Source: Seiridium cupressi | Lineage: Eukaryota > Ascomycota > Sordariomycetes > Amphisphaeriales > Sporocadaceae | Assembly (NCBI GenBank): GCA_036674765.1 | Contig: JARVKI010000146.1 | Location: 1 to 64,000 of the forward strand | Length of the DNA: 64,000 bases | Reading direction: 5' to 3' | In this document: positions 1 through 12,180 of the stretch, in pieces | Numbering within the stretch: position 1 is the first letter of the stretch | Layout: every line of letters begins with the position of its first letter | Program-made: the position numbers and the translations under genes | The notes under the pieces: model-generated | Told to the model about the DNA's origin: nothing | Seen by the model: the letters and a program-made list of their open reading frames with translations, nothing else | The model's database searches: none

Positions 1-57
<57 letters not shown>
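1..57. repeat. 57-base poly-C run at the window edge
   Basis: The window opens with 57 consecutive C residues and then turns directly into ordinary mixed sequence. No CCCTAA-type telomere unit is visible. A homopolymer this long at a sequence end is most simply an assembly or polishing artefact at a contig end. A collapsed telomeric or C-rich repeat is possible but not shown. Confidence 0.95.
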
Positions 58-97
58 ACTCGAATATGGTACATCAAGTGGCCATGTGCGACTATCA

Positions 98-553
98 TCA
101 ATCAACGCATCTTGGTCCAACTAGCCTTTTCCATGAAGCAAAAGCAAGTCCCACTGTGCCAATCCAATGTTGCCAAGACTCATTCATCCACGGATTCTCA
201 TCACCAGAAACCCAGACAGCTTAGCCGTCAATCACGGCCCCAAGATTGATGATCCCCATTAGTGCCGCGACCCCAGTTCGGTCCCCACACCACTGCAGAT
301 AAGCAAAAGTGACGCTGATGATGAGATCCCTTCACGCCTTTGCGAGAACCTACTCGTTTCTGGTCGTGTCTGTGGCGGGCGAGTCGAGCTGCTTCTGTTT
401 GACTGTTGTCGCGGGGTAGCTTGCGTCGAGTTGTAGCAGCACTCCGAAGTTGTGCTGGCCTTTCTCCGAAGACACGAAGCTAAGTGCACCTATGCCGGTG
501 AAGGCGGCGCTCAGGATATACCCGAGCATGCTTGAGGTATCGATAAGAGACAT
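98..553 (-). pseudogene. Decayed small membrane protein gene (DUF4267-like, tentative)
   Basis: From the ATG at 553 one frame can be followed for about 150 codons to a terminal TGA at 98-100, but it is interrupted by TAG (350-352), TGA (332-334) and TAA (221-223). The conceptual product has a hydrophobic first segment (YILSAAFTGIGALSF), an AKA-x-RDLII motif directly around the second stop, a hydrophobic middle segment (AALMGIINLGAVIDG) and a Trp-rich end. This order resembles small fungal membrane proteins of the DUF4267 type, where an A-R-D-L motif follows the first membrane segments; that family match is from memory and tentative. Frame conservation across three stops argues for a former gene. 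The TGA lies where Arg (CGA) is expected. An intron removing the first two stops would be only 39 bases and would delete the best conserved motif. Confidence 0.45.
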
Positions 554-1319
554 CGCCAATGATTGCGGGGCTTTGGGGTGTGTTTAGTGTCAGATGACGT
601 GCCCGGCGCGGTAGTGAAGCTGGAGTGGGTGAGTTATAAAACACGGAGGTATACGGTATACCATCCCAAACCATGTGCAGAATGTTGCAGTCGCTTGATT
701 CCTGGCCTTACGTATATTCTAGAATTTATAATCCCATTCCATTCGGGTGACTTATATAGCCACCGTCGCAGCTCAGCTCTATTAGCTTGACGAGACGGTG
801 TGAGAAGATGGGAGATCTGTTGCGCTGGAGGCTAAACAGCTCTCAGGATAGGCCTTCGCCTCAGTTCAATAGAAGCGACGATTTTCGTATGGCTTGGCAT
901 TTGGAAGGGTAGCCAATCACTAATTACAGTTCAGATTCCAGCTCTCGTCCATTCATAATGTTGGGAAACTGGAAGGGTCAGGTGGTCCTCTAGCCTGTGT
1001 GAATAACCATTGAAACAAGTTCGACGCGACCTGTTGGTGGTGGAAAACCTTTCCCGCGGACGTTGAGTTACTGTATGGTGAATTGGCGCGGTGCCTGGTC
1101 AGAACCTCTCATAGTAAAACTAATTGACACATTGATTCCTGTCTTCTTTCTAAGACCATAAACTGGCAATTTTGTTAAAAGGAGTTCCTGGGTCTTTCTA
1201 ACACCGATGGGGTGGTGTCGTATATTGAGAAAAGTGGTATTTGAGATATTCATAAGATTTCTAAATATCCTTCTAATGTACTGAAAAATGAAAGGAAATG
1301 CACCCAGTCACTGGACCGG
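554..1319. other. Intergenic, no gene recognised
   Basis: Only short overlapping open frames without recognisable domains. The sequence becomes AT-rich after about 1100, consistent with the 3' flank of the minus-strand monooxygenase gene. Confidence 0.6.
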
Positions 1320-2714
1320 TCATTTGTGCTCGACTACTAATTTACCAGATCGATCTATTGCTATACACCCTTGCAGCGCCGCCTCCATAATCGATACAGC
1401 CTCATTGCGATGATTTTCCATGTCAATGTCCGGGATGAAATCCCATCTTCGTAGTAGTGTCCCAGGTCTCTTCACGTACGAAGCGGTCTGTTCACTGATG
1501 CCGGTCAAGACTTCACCCGTAACCCGACTTGATTCAACGATGCGTTGCGTACGGGGGCGGCAGACCTGATCGTAAACCTTGAGCGCCGTCAAAGCATCAG
1601 CTGGCGTCTTCGACCGTCCAAGTAGAGTGTACAGAATAATGCTGCCCTCGATGGACATACCACCACCAGACCCTTGCCAAGGTGTTTTTGCATGTGCAGC
1701 GTCGCCCATAACACATACAGGCCCGGAGACATAGGTGGGAGCTGGAAGATGCTCCCAAAGATAGATAGCCTTATGCTCAGGTTGTTTGCAAATCAGCTGC
1801 ATGAGTCGTTAACACAAGAATGTGGGTAATGAACGAGCAATTATCACCTCATTGATAGCCTTTGTGAGATGTGGAGGCCAGTCTTGGTATAGTCCTCTAA
1901 TTTCATCGGCAGTAACAGACCGATGCCATTCGCCCGAGTCCGCTTCCTTGTCGACTGAAGCAACGACAAACTGGACTAGTTGCCCATCACTCAACAGATT
2001 ATGCAGGACATAAGTGCCACGTCCAACCCATGAGTACTCTCGGGCACGTTCGAAATCAATTGCTCCCCTGCCGACGCTTGCCTTAGCTTCGGTATAAGGT
2101 GGCAGCGTCATAATCAACCATACACCCGTATTTCTAGGCGTAGCTGCAGGGTCATTCCCAAGGATGAGTTGACGAACAGTGCTGTGTATGCCGTCAGCAC
2201 CAATCAGGATGTCGCATTCGTACGTTGTTCCATCGGTGAAGTGGAGTGTGACAGGTCCACCAGGCTCTTGGTTGACTTTATGGAGTTCCTTCGACGCGTG
2301 CATGCGACTTTCGGGAGCATTAGCTAGAAGCTCTCGTAGAAATGCAGCAGGACGAACAATGCTCGTTAGGTGCTGTCCTGCATTTGCCTCGTCAACCTCG
2401 TCAATCACATTCCCTTGTCCTTCACCTTGAGCCACCATAAATCGTACTCCTCGCATAGGGACGGCCCCGGCCCGCTCAAGAGCCTGAATAGCCGACGGGC
2501 CGATAAGTTCTAAAGCAGCGAGAGCATTTCGAGTCACCCCAATGGCCATACCAACCTCTTTGAAGGCGGTGGCAGATTCGAAGATATGCACATCCAAGTG
2601 AGGACAATGGAGAAGAGAGTGGAATAAAGTAGCACCAGCAAGCCCTCCGCCGGATATGGCGACCCGAATGGTGGAAGACATGGCTCCTAGTGATGAATGA
2701 TCAAACGAGTCCAA
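1320..2714 (-). CDS. FAD-dependent monooxygenase (salicylate hydroxylase-like)
   Basis: Two exons, 2714-1848 and 1796-1320, are joined across a 51-base intron with donor GTGATA and acceptor ATGCAG; the retained intron would give a TAA, and splicing preserves frame. The product is 447 residues, a normal length for group A flavoprotein hydroxylases. Visible motifs are the N-terminal dinucleotide fold GGGLAG (residues 22-27), DILIGADGIHS (168-178, the DG motif contacting FAD and NAD(P)H) and GDAAHA (320-325, contacting the FAD ribityl chain) followed by a GGGMSIEG segment. The family hydroxylates aromatic or polyketide-like substrates in the cytosol using NAD(P)H and O2; the substrate cannot be read here. 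The first ATG gives an 11-residue extension; the ATG at 2681 would start closer to the Rossmann strand and is an equally good start. No biosynthetic cluster partner is adjacent. The gene looks intact, unlike its neighbours on both sides. Confidence 0.88.
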
Positions 2715-4335
2715 AAATTGATAGCACTTTGCAGCCTAAATATCAATTGTTTTGCTTACACAGTTAAACGGAGCTGAATTGATGGAAGAACGTGACGGCT
2801 GAGCAAGAGTTTCTGGGGAGGAGATGACAGATGCCCCGCAGGATGAACGATATTGAATTGCATAAATATATTAACCATTATCCCTTGCGTTGTCTTCACC
2901 CCGGTTTCCCGCATGTATCATTGGACCTGTGGCTGATCAATTTATGGGGCGGCTAAGGGTGCTGTGTGTTACGGTGCTTTGCTTGCTTGTCCTGATTTGA
3001 TTCGCTTCAGTGCGGGGCTCAAAACGAGGTGGGGTGGCAGCAACGTCGTGTACAATGTAACAAGTACATTGCATAAGGCCGCAGTACGCCTCTCCGCTTA
3101 GCATAGATGTGTTTAATCTCCCTTCCACGGTAAATATTTATGTAAGTGTATAAACATAGACGGTTGAGATGCAGGTGGGGATAGTTCAGGTATCGTGTAA
3201 CTCATGACCTTGTTTGTCACAATAAGTGGGGCTATGGGTCACTTCACATCAGCCACATCATGTTTATATAGATCTCCATGGGTCCCAACGTTGACCATGA
3301 CTTCCGACCTTCAACAAGACAATTAATTGATACATATTCTTCTCAAATTGTTGTATCAACTCTGCGGTTGCTTGCCGTGTGCTCACACCGCCGGCCAGCC
3401 CTCAATGACGCAGCATTATCCCAAATTTGAAGATGGGGGTATAGTATCCATTAGACACAGAAGTAGATATCGCGATAGCTGGAAATCAACACCTCAACAT
3501 AATAATTATGCTATCAACCACTCTCTTGCGTTTCTTCGTTGGAGAACTCATATGCACCGCAGATGTGACTATGAACACCTGCTGGGAGGAGGCAGATATG
3601 ATTCAAGGCGATAAGCCAGAGCTCAGGAGGTCTTTTGACTAAATTTTAATCCGGTAAATGGTCAATGAAGGAGGACGTCATACTGATAATAAAGAGAAAT
3701 CCATTACTACACTAAGACCGAGCCACAAAACAGAGATTGCTGGACTTCCCGGCTGATTCTACTGTCCCTATAAATGCAACAGAGAAGAGCTCTTGTACAA
3801 TAGACCGAATGGTTGGACCGTTCAGCATAGCATCTCCGCCTCCCCCTTCCCCATCTCGTAGACCAGACAGAAGTAATTACATAAGTAATTCAGTCTCGGC
3901 AGCAGCACTTGCACCCAGCAGAGGAGCGCGAATGGTTCGTACAATTCTCTTGGCAGGTTTTTGTGAATCTAGAAAAACACCAGCTGAGATAGACAGTAAA
4001 AAGGTGTGTATGAGGAATGAGTCAAATAGTTTGTCGAGAGAAATTCAACGTACGTAATAATTAACAAATGTTATGCGACAACGAGTAACATTAGCACTTC
4101 TTCGCCGATTAGTGAAGGCTTCTCAAAGGCAGAGGTTCTTGACACTTTAAGCACCTATCTCAAAGATATAGACGTTGGTCTCTTTCTAAGAATTCCGTGG
4201 TGAATAACATAGAGATTTGCGAGGTTACGATAAAAGATTGCATCACTACGAATTACAGTGGATTTTGCGATTGCGATGCCGGTCAACCGATGTTTCACTA
4301 TTTGCATGTCAAGGCCAATCGCTTACTGAAATGTT
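2715..4335. other. Intergenic, no gene recognised
   Basis: About 1.6 kb of AT-leaning sequence. The longest open frames (3327-3614 and 3737-4057 on the plus strand) have no domain, no signal peptide and no convincing splice context, and I do not call them genes. Confidence 0.6.
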
Positions 4336-7300
4336 CTACCTTGCTGCCCTTCTGTCTCCAGGACTGACACGTACAATCTCCTCCGGGATCATCTTGGACG
4401 GGAGACATGTTCGCCCACGGATGGACAAAGGCAGAACCTTTCCTCTCAGGCTATGTTTCAAGTTCATCAGCCGCTTGTAGTATTCAAATGAACTTTCAGT
4501 CGATCGCCGTTCATTTTCGCCGAGAATGAGGAAATCAGTCTTCTTTACGCCGCTCCATGGCACTACAGCCTCATTTAATCTTGCGCTCCCGGCTTCGCAG
4601 TTTTCCATTGATATTTTATGCTGTTCAGAGAATCGGTCGACGAGGATCCATTTGACAATTCTCTTCGTCCTCCTGGCAAGATGAACAGCCGACCTGTGAC
4701 CCTGCGCTCCAGCATACGATAGCAAAGCACCTTTGCGAACGAGGAACCTAACAGAGGTGAAATTGCCTGCACGACAAGCGGCCATAAGCGCGGAACCATC
4801 GGAGGAACCTTCGTGTTCTATGTTTGCCCCAATAGAAATAAGGTTTTCCATTGCCTGGATGGTTCCTATAACCGACGTTTTACAAAGAAGACTCCATCCG
4901 GAGCCAGGATCCAGATTCGCCATCCTTTGCAGGTCGCGTAACATCATCTTCCGCCGATACAATCTGAAGTGGTGATTCAGCCAAGACATATTGCAAAGAT
5001 GAGGGACTCTCCAACCAGTATTCAAATTGTGAGAGGGGAAGGGCCCAATGACGTCGATGCTATAATTGCCATTCAGAAGGAGCGGGGTGAAGACATTCCA
5101 GGTTGCTGCTAGATGTAAAGCAGAGAGGCCAGCTGCATCGACCAGTAGTGGATTGGCTCCGAGACTAACGAAGTCAACAAACGCTGGCAGGTTTTTACCA
5201 ATTGCTGCAGCGTGCAAAATCGTATTGCCATCAAAACCAGTGATCCTCCAATCCGAATTTGCTACCATTAAGCTTTTGATGGATTTGTGCTGATTTGAAG
5301 CGGTTGCATGCATCAATCCTGTCCAACCAAAGGTGGTTCGTGAGTCAATGCACGTCCCACTGTTGAGGATGTCCTTGAGTATGTCGTCTAGTTTGCAGTC
5401 ACCCTGTTCCAATGAAACATGAAATACTGGCGTGTGTTCCATATCTATGGTAGGGTCTCCTAAAGTGTATGGTAGAAGCATTTCTACTGCTTTCTGCTGT
5501 CCGGTGTGTATGGCGTACTGCAGTGGAGACAGAGACGGGGACCAGCTTCGTGTTCCGTTTGAAATAATAAGGCCACGCAATGATTCAACACCACCAGTCT
5601 CGGTCACTTGTCTTCGCAGAAACTCGGGTTAGATCATGCATCTTTTACACACCTGTCGAGGGAGGTTGACAGAAGCCACTCACCTGCCATCATAAGCTTG
5701 AACGGCCATGATATCTAGTAATATCCGCAACCCAGTTAACTTTCGTGCTTGAATCGCAGCCATAAGAAATTTTCTCTGCCTGAGGTTTCCTCCGTCTCTG
5801 GAATACATATCCACAATGCGCCAAACATATCCAGGGTCGCGTGTCCTACACATCATGAGCAATTCGATGACCGTTCTAAACCCTTGTTCTTTACAAGTGA
5901 TCTTGGTCGTTAATGCACCACGAACAAGTAACTATTCAACGATTTCTGTTCTCTCCAATCGAATGGCTTCAAGCAAGGGTGAACAGCCGCCACATATGAG
6001 ATCAATGTGGACTGGGCACCCTTGATTGTGTACGTTTTTACAAAACTCAAGTTGTCCTTTGCGTACGGCGAGAGAAAATGCCTTGGCAAGATTTCTTGTG
6101 GTGTTGAGGGAGAGTAGCTTGGTCGACTCTGGATGCCAAGATGCTGAGCTCTCAGATAAAGCCACACTAATGCAATCAATCGTACTTTGAAACCCGAAAT
6201 TGTAAAGCCAGAGTCAAAGGAGTGATGCCACGTTGATCAGGGATGTTTTTGGCTCCCAGCTCTACTAGCACTTTGATAGCTTGGGTTTGTCGACACAATA
6301 CGGCGCGATGAAGTGGTACTTGACCGTCCATGGACGTAGAATTGACATCAATGCCATGCTGATGCAGATATCGTATTACGGCTAGTTGGTCAAACTCGGC
6401 GGCTATGTGCATCAGTGTAACCCCCCACTGGGCCCGACAATTGATATCAGAGAAAAGGTCATGCTTGATATAGAATAGCATACAATTCAGGTGGCCATTG
6501 CGGGCGGCACAATGAAGCGCACTACAGTTGTCCAAGTATGAAGCCGTTCGTGTTTTTGGTGACAGGAACAAACGACATTTCCGCCTCCAATCCATAGTCC
6601 AAGCTGAAGTTTTAGACAGGGATAGGATTTCTTCCAGTAGTGATGTATTACCACGAAGCGCCGCGGCAAGGGCTGCATCAAAACCACCAGCACCCTGGGC
6701 CGTTGGATCTGCGCCGTTGCGAAGTAAGACCATAGCACTTTCAGAAGAGCCTTGAATAATATGATGGACCAAAGCAGAATTTGACCAGTTCTGGATACCA
6801 ACACGCAAGTTTGGATCCGCATCCAAATCGAGTAGCTGCTTAATTTGCCAACCATCGTTTGATACAGCCAGCCGGTGGATCAACCCTAGACCATTCTGGG
6901 GATTGATGTGATTGATGTTTCTGCTGTTCACGTGCTTTAGCAGAATTTTGAACATCGCCCTCGATGTTTCGGCGTTTGCAGTCAGCCTATGCGACATCAT
7001 CAATTCCAACAGTGATTCTGAGCCCAGCTTTCGGCCGATTTTGGCTCCCTTCTCAATCAGCAATTGGAAAAGCTGAAGGTTATTGGAACGAAAAGCCGCA
7101 AGTAAAAGCCCAGCCGAGGACGCTGATTGCAGAAATTCTGGCCACCGCCGAGTATTTGCAATACACAATCGAATGGTGTCGATATGGATTGGCCAGATGC
7201 AGTCCTCCAACTGTCGGAATTCGAGTCCGAAATTCTGCAACAGTGCTACCAGTCCTGACTTGTTTGACTCATTCTCGTAGGCATTCAAGCATCCCAAGTC

Positions 7301-10300
7301 GATGAGAACATCTAGACACAATTTCAGGTTGTGACCTCCTTGATCTGATTTTGGCTTTTTCTTCATATTTGGTACCGACACTGCTGCAATGTATTCCCAG
7401 ATGATCAGACCATCGTCTTTCATGGCAGAATCAGACGATGACCCTACAATCTCTATCACAGCATCCCTAAAGGAATACGGAAGAGGCCCACAATATTTCA
7501 AGCAATTAGCCAAGAAGCTGTGCAACGAGCATCTCCGATTTTCAAGACTATCCAGACTCCCGGGACTTGCGACGCATAGAAGTTGGACAGATCTTGCAGT
7601 TGTACAGGCCCCCAGATTTCGAAATGGATTTCCCACGGTGCCCTTGTCACTTAGAATGCTTGACTCTAGCAACATCTGGATAACCAATTCCGATCCTGAA
7701 TATGCAGCTAAGTCTAAGATTGGCACTGGGCTGTTCCATTTTGCAATCAGGTCTTGCGAAGCTTGAAGAAGCAGAATTGCGGATGTTTCTAGATGAACGT
7801 CTCGACATTCGTCGCCGGTCTGTCGTAATGCCTTCGTGAGTGGCGTATAGCCATCATTATCAACCGCTTGTAGGGCCGTCACGACTTGTGATCTCTCTGC
7901 ATGATTGAGTATGGCTTGAAGCTCCCAGGGATATGTGATTGTGCTGTGGAGTACATTGAGCCCACTCAAGTTCTGAATGGTAATTTCAACACCGGCTCGA
8001 ACGAAGGCTTCTACAAGGTCTGCTAGTTCTTGATCGAGTACATCCTCTTCATCACAATCCCACAGATGAAGGGGTGTATCTCCGTGTCCGTTCAATGACG
8101 AAGGGTCGCAGCCAGCATCAAGCAGACGCTTACATACGAGGTTACTACCCTCGAAAGTAAATTGGTGTTCATAAGATTCGACAGCATAATGAAGGACTGT
8201 ATACCCAATGGGGCACCTCATTTCTTTGACGTCGGTTCTTGGGTCCTGTAAGAATTTCGCAATCGACTCAACATCACCCATTTTCGCTGCAGTAAACCCC
8301 CACTGAAGCAATTGATCTTTCGTCATTGAAACCTGGCTGTTAACCAATTCGGGGTTCATTGCAAATGACCAACCCAAAGTCATCGCCTTTTTCCAGTATG
8401 ATGAACAAACACTGAAAGCTGCTGGCGCATATTCCGTGTTGATCAATTGACTCAGATCCTGAATCAACTGCCGACAGAGGACTTCACATTCATCCACATA
8501 GTAATGGCGATTTTCCAAACATTCTTCAAGGTCCTGGACGTCGTTATCACTTACGTGAACTCCATGTGCTATTAGAACTGGGATGCCAGAAAAGTCCTGT
8601 GACTTGATGGAAATGTTGAGCGCGCCGGCCATCAACGAGGCGTACTCATCCGTTGGGTATATGTCACAGCACGAACCCCCAGCTGATAGTATACACTGGA
8701 TGGTATCATCGGTGGAATCGGCCTGGATCCTTTTGCTTAGCGCAGGCAAATACCATTTATCGAGAAAAGCATCTTTATTGCCTAACAAGGAAGCACCTGC
8801 AACAGAACACTGAAATGGAGTTCCGAAAGCGCTCTTGATATTGACACACCGACCAACGTCGGTTAGCCAATGGCATATAGCTACGAGGTGTAGCATTGTG
8901 GCAAGGTGGATTGGCCTGAAGGTTTTTTCAAGTAGTGTTTCGAGACAATCCGCAAGCATCCAATTGGGACTGCGTTCCATCCAAAGCCAATATGCCCAGT
9001 TCACGAAAGTTGACGTCTTTCGTGGATCGAATAGCCTTTTAGTGATATCCATCAATGGTGCACTATCCCATTCATCTCTTGCATAGCGGAACCATCTTGT
9101 GGATGCACAAGTGTAAAACGGAAATTTTCTTTTCCTTTCGTTCAGGAGTGCTTTGAGATCATCGTTTTTGGATATGTCGTTGCCGAAGTCCCTAAGCTGG
9201 ATGAAATGTAATGACTGGGTCGCGAGAAGCCTCGAACAGCGGGACGCGGACACTGCGAAATTCCCAAGTCCAGCCTCCAATAGGTGATTGCTCTCAAGGA
9301 ACTCCTGGACGGAAAAATGAGCAAACTCAAATTTTGCACTGTCCGTCGACGTTCTGACCAAGCTGCTGCAAATGTGGAATATTGTGTCATCCGAGATCAA
9401 ATCGGCTGGGTTGAAGAAACCCCCTCCCTCGGAAACAGATACAGCTTGTTTCAGTTCAAGGAGACTCAATGCGGGGTTGGCATATGCGATGAAGTTCAAT
9501 ATCATCACAGCCAAAGACGGATGGTGGACAGGAATACGTCTAAGAATACGAGTGTAAGTCCCTGTTAGATCGGGAGGGAGTGTCTTCAGTGCTTCTCGGC
9601 ATGCTTTATCGGTCAGGCATAGCTTGAGATGGTCCAATTGGCATGCAACCCATCGAAACCTGAATAAAAGATTAGCAGCGGTAACCATTTTGCTATATGT
9701 ATCAAAAAGATGGAGAATGATCAGCTTGGCACATTTGATATTGGGTGATCACAGGTGCAGCTTAGCCATACACTGCATGATTGAGTCCAAATGACTGTAA
9801 AGGAGAAGCAACGGGGAAATGAAATGGATTGCATTGCAAACTTACATTCCGGAAGCCCCATCAACTAGTCTGTGCAAAATCTCGCCTTTCAGACTGGGGT
9901 CACAAATGCGTATGCTTTTCGTTCGTATACGCTCCTCGATTTCCGAAGTTACGTACTCTGTGATATCCTCGTCGTGGGCACTAATCTCGATGTTCTCGAA
10001 ATCATTCTCCAGGCAATTACGGATGTTGTTCTCATCACGGCTGAGTAGAGCGGTTGAGACCTTGTCGACTTGTGCGCAAGCTTCAAGTGCGTCGACCATA
10101 TCATCTGTGTGTTTGCCGCACTCATCAAGGCCATCGACTATCAAGAAAGTGTGATCAAATAATTTAGCAATGTCTGCAAGCAGGTCCTGCAGCCCGTCGA
10201 CGGTTGGACCACGTGGAAGCCCGCGTGATGGATGCAGATCCTGGTAGTATTGGGCCAAAAGGGCATACGCGGCATCATTCTGGAGAGCCAGCTGTGACAC

Positions 10301-11131
10301 AAGGGCACCGAGGATATTCGCGACGACGTGAGTGGTTTCATCCTTGTAGTCACACAAGAAGAACCCAACAGCAATCTTCTCGCTACTCCGGCCTAGGGCC
10401 GCTTCGATTATGGAGGCCGCTAGCACAGTTTTACCAGCACCTGGGATGCCGGTAAGCCAGATCCTCGAGCCGGGCAAGTCCAACCACGTCTGGACCTGGG
10501 GTAGCCTGAGCAGCCACAAACCCGTTCTCGGATGTCGTAGGCTCAAACTTGTTTCGTAGCCTCTTTGTGGTTCTGATTTCATGAAATAGTCGAGCACTCT
10601 GCGGCGTTCCTCATTCTCCTCAATGCGCGCTGTGATCCTTCTGAGCTCTTTGACTTCAGTGACAAGATCTCGACTAGTCGTGAGGTGCAGAAGTAAGGAA
10701 TTGAGGCAGTCGGCAGAGAGGGCAAGATTGATGCTCTAGTGGTGACGAGAAAGTGCGGACTGAAGCTCTTCCATGCGTGCTGCGGAGAAGGGCCATTTGA
10801 GCTTTCGCTGTACACGACTGAGCTGGTCTGGTTTTGCCAGATCCCCTTCAGCCTTGCGCAACTTTTCTTCCATGCGGGAAAGGACATTGTGACAACCAGC
10901 AATGTGCTCGATGCGGAGGGTGGGGTCGAACGACTCGTCGGAAAGGGCGCGTGCAAGCCTCGAGAGGCTGCTCAAAGAACCGCTGATTAAGTTTATTTCG
11001 GCAGCCAAGGCTTTGATCTCTTGCTCGGCTTCTTTCGCTTGTTTCGTGTACTTGATCAAGCGTGTGAAAACCACATCAGCTAGTGTTATGACACCGGCAA
11101 TGCTCGCGGCGATAGATAGAGGGTCGGCCAT
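4336..11131 (-). pseudogene. NLR/STAND gene: Helo-like N-terminus, NACHT, winged helix, ankyrin repeats; disrupted
   Basis: One gene of about 2,180 codons in three exons: 11131-9846, 9659-5684 and 5611-4336. Intron 1 (9845-9660) has donor GTAAGT and joins ASGM to FRWV; intron 2 (5683-5612) has donor GTGAGT and a CTAAC branch site. Domains in order: MADPLSIAAS helical N-terminus as in fungal Helo-like/PigL_N proteins (about 1-165), NACHT with Walker A GIPGAGKT (about 228-235) and Walker B FLIVDGLDEC (about 329-338), a winged-helix segment with FEFAHFSVQEFL, a long middle region, then many ankyrin repeats (for example DGQVPLHRAV and RGITPLTLAL). Three lesions break it: in-frame TAG at 10736-10738 (codon 132), a tandem GATT duplication at 6174-6181 that shifts the frame, and in-frame TAG at 5932-5934 inside an ankyrin repeat. 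Splice sites and flanking protein sequence remain well conserved, so inactivation looks recent. Intact relatives are cytosolic sensors that oligomerise and act in non-self recognition and cell death. The N-terminal 131 residues could still be translated alone. Confidence 0.85.
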
Positions 11132-12180
11132 ATTGTGGAGTCGGGACTCGGCGCCTAAACGGGAGCACGGGTCGGGGTTAAAGCTTCACGATCGGCTAAG
11201 ATCAAGTTTTCAACAGTTAAGAAGTCCGCAACGCGACGGCGAGGTACGAAGAATTGAGTGGTGAAAGATAGAAGATACCCCGTCCAAAGTGGAAGTAAGT
11301 GCTTCTTTCCGATGTTGAACACTCTCGCAGAGAGATTAGAAATAAAGAGGGGAAGTTCTTCGCTGTTCAACGCACAGGTTGACTCGCAGGCTGACTGGTA
11401 CAGCCCCTCCTTTATGCAAGAGAGTCTAACAATCAGGGCGCATGGCGCATACGTACACCGCCGAGTTACTCGAGGCAAGGCAGAAAAGGCTGCCATAATT
11501 GGTCTACTCGGAAGGACCTTGCATAGATGGCCGGGTCTGGAAGTCTGGAGGAGCAGCGAATACTCGAAGAAAAACAAAGGAAAGAAACGAAGAAATTTGA
11601 TTGGATAACAATGGTAGTAAAATCAGCCTAGATAGTCGTTGTAATGCATCACTACATGTAAGCAAAAAGAAGCTTGGCACGTTCACCACCTTGTGTCCTC
11701 TCATAGCCATATAGGACAAACTTACCGAAGCCCGCAATGGCACTGATTCGAATTCACAACCCAAAATTCTCATCGCCCTCCCGTTCTTACTCTCAAAGTC
11801 CGTGAGGTCTGGGTATTCAACATGAAGGATGCAACAGAGGGTACGAAGGATCAGACGCTAGGATCTTTCGTGGGAGTAGTACCTCGTCATTACACTGGAA
11901 TGGAATGAATACATCTTCCAGTCAAATTCGATTGCTTCGAAAAGCTTTTAAGAGGAACCTTGACTTAGCTAGATCTTAGAAACGGCTCGTTCCTGTGATC
12001 ACACCAATTAGAATTAGTAATTGAATTCAATTCAAATAATTGATAATTAAGCTATATTATTTTTTAGACCGACCTCCCGCTCGAGACATTTGATTTCTTG
12101 CACCCATCCTTAGACTTGTTTACTCTCTTCCTTAAACGACCATTTATTGATGCCATATAATAGCTCAATCTCATAGAGGA
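11132..12180. other. Intergenic upstream of the NLR gene
   Basis: This stretch holds the presumed promoter of the NLR gene and the 3' flank of the F-box remnant. Open frames at 11155-11773 show no domain. Sequence around 12000-12070 is strongly AT-rich. Confidence 0.55.

Noticed and set aside
1..57. Telomere
   Set aside because: Pure C without TAA; no telomeric repeat unit is visible.
5932..6190. Intron covering the NLR frameshift and second amber codon
   Set aside because: The interval encodes recognisable ankyrin-type sequence in one frame, so it is former exon.
10736..10813. Intron that would skip the first NLR amber codon (GTACAG to CACTAG, 78 bases)
   Set aside because: It keeps frame but would delete the well-conserved KLKWPF segment, so a nonsense mutation is the better explanation. 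Not fully excluded without transcripts.
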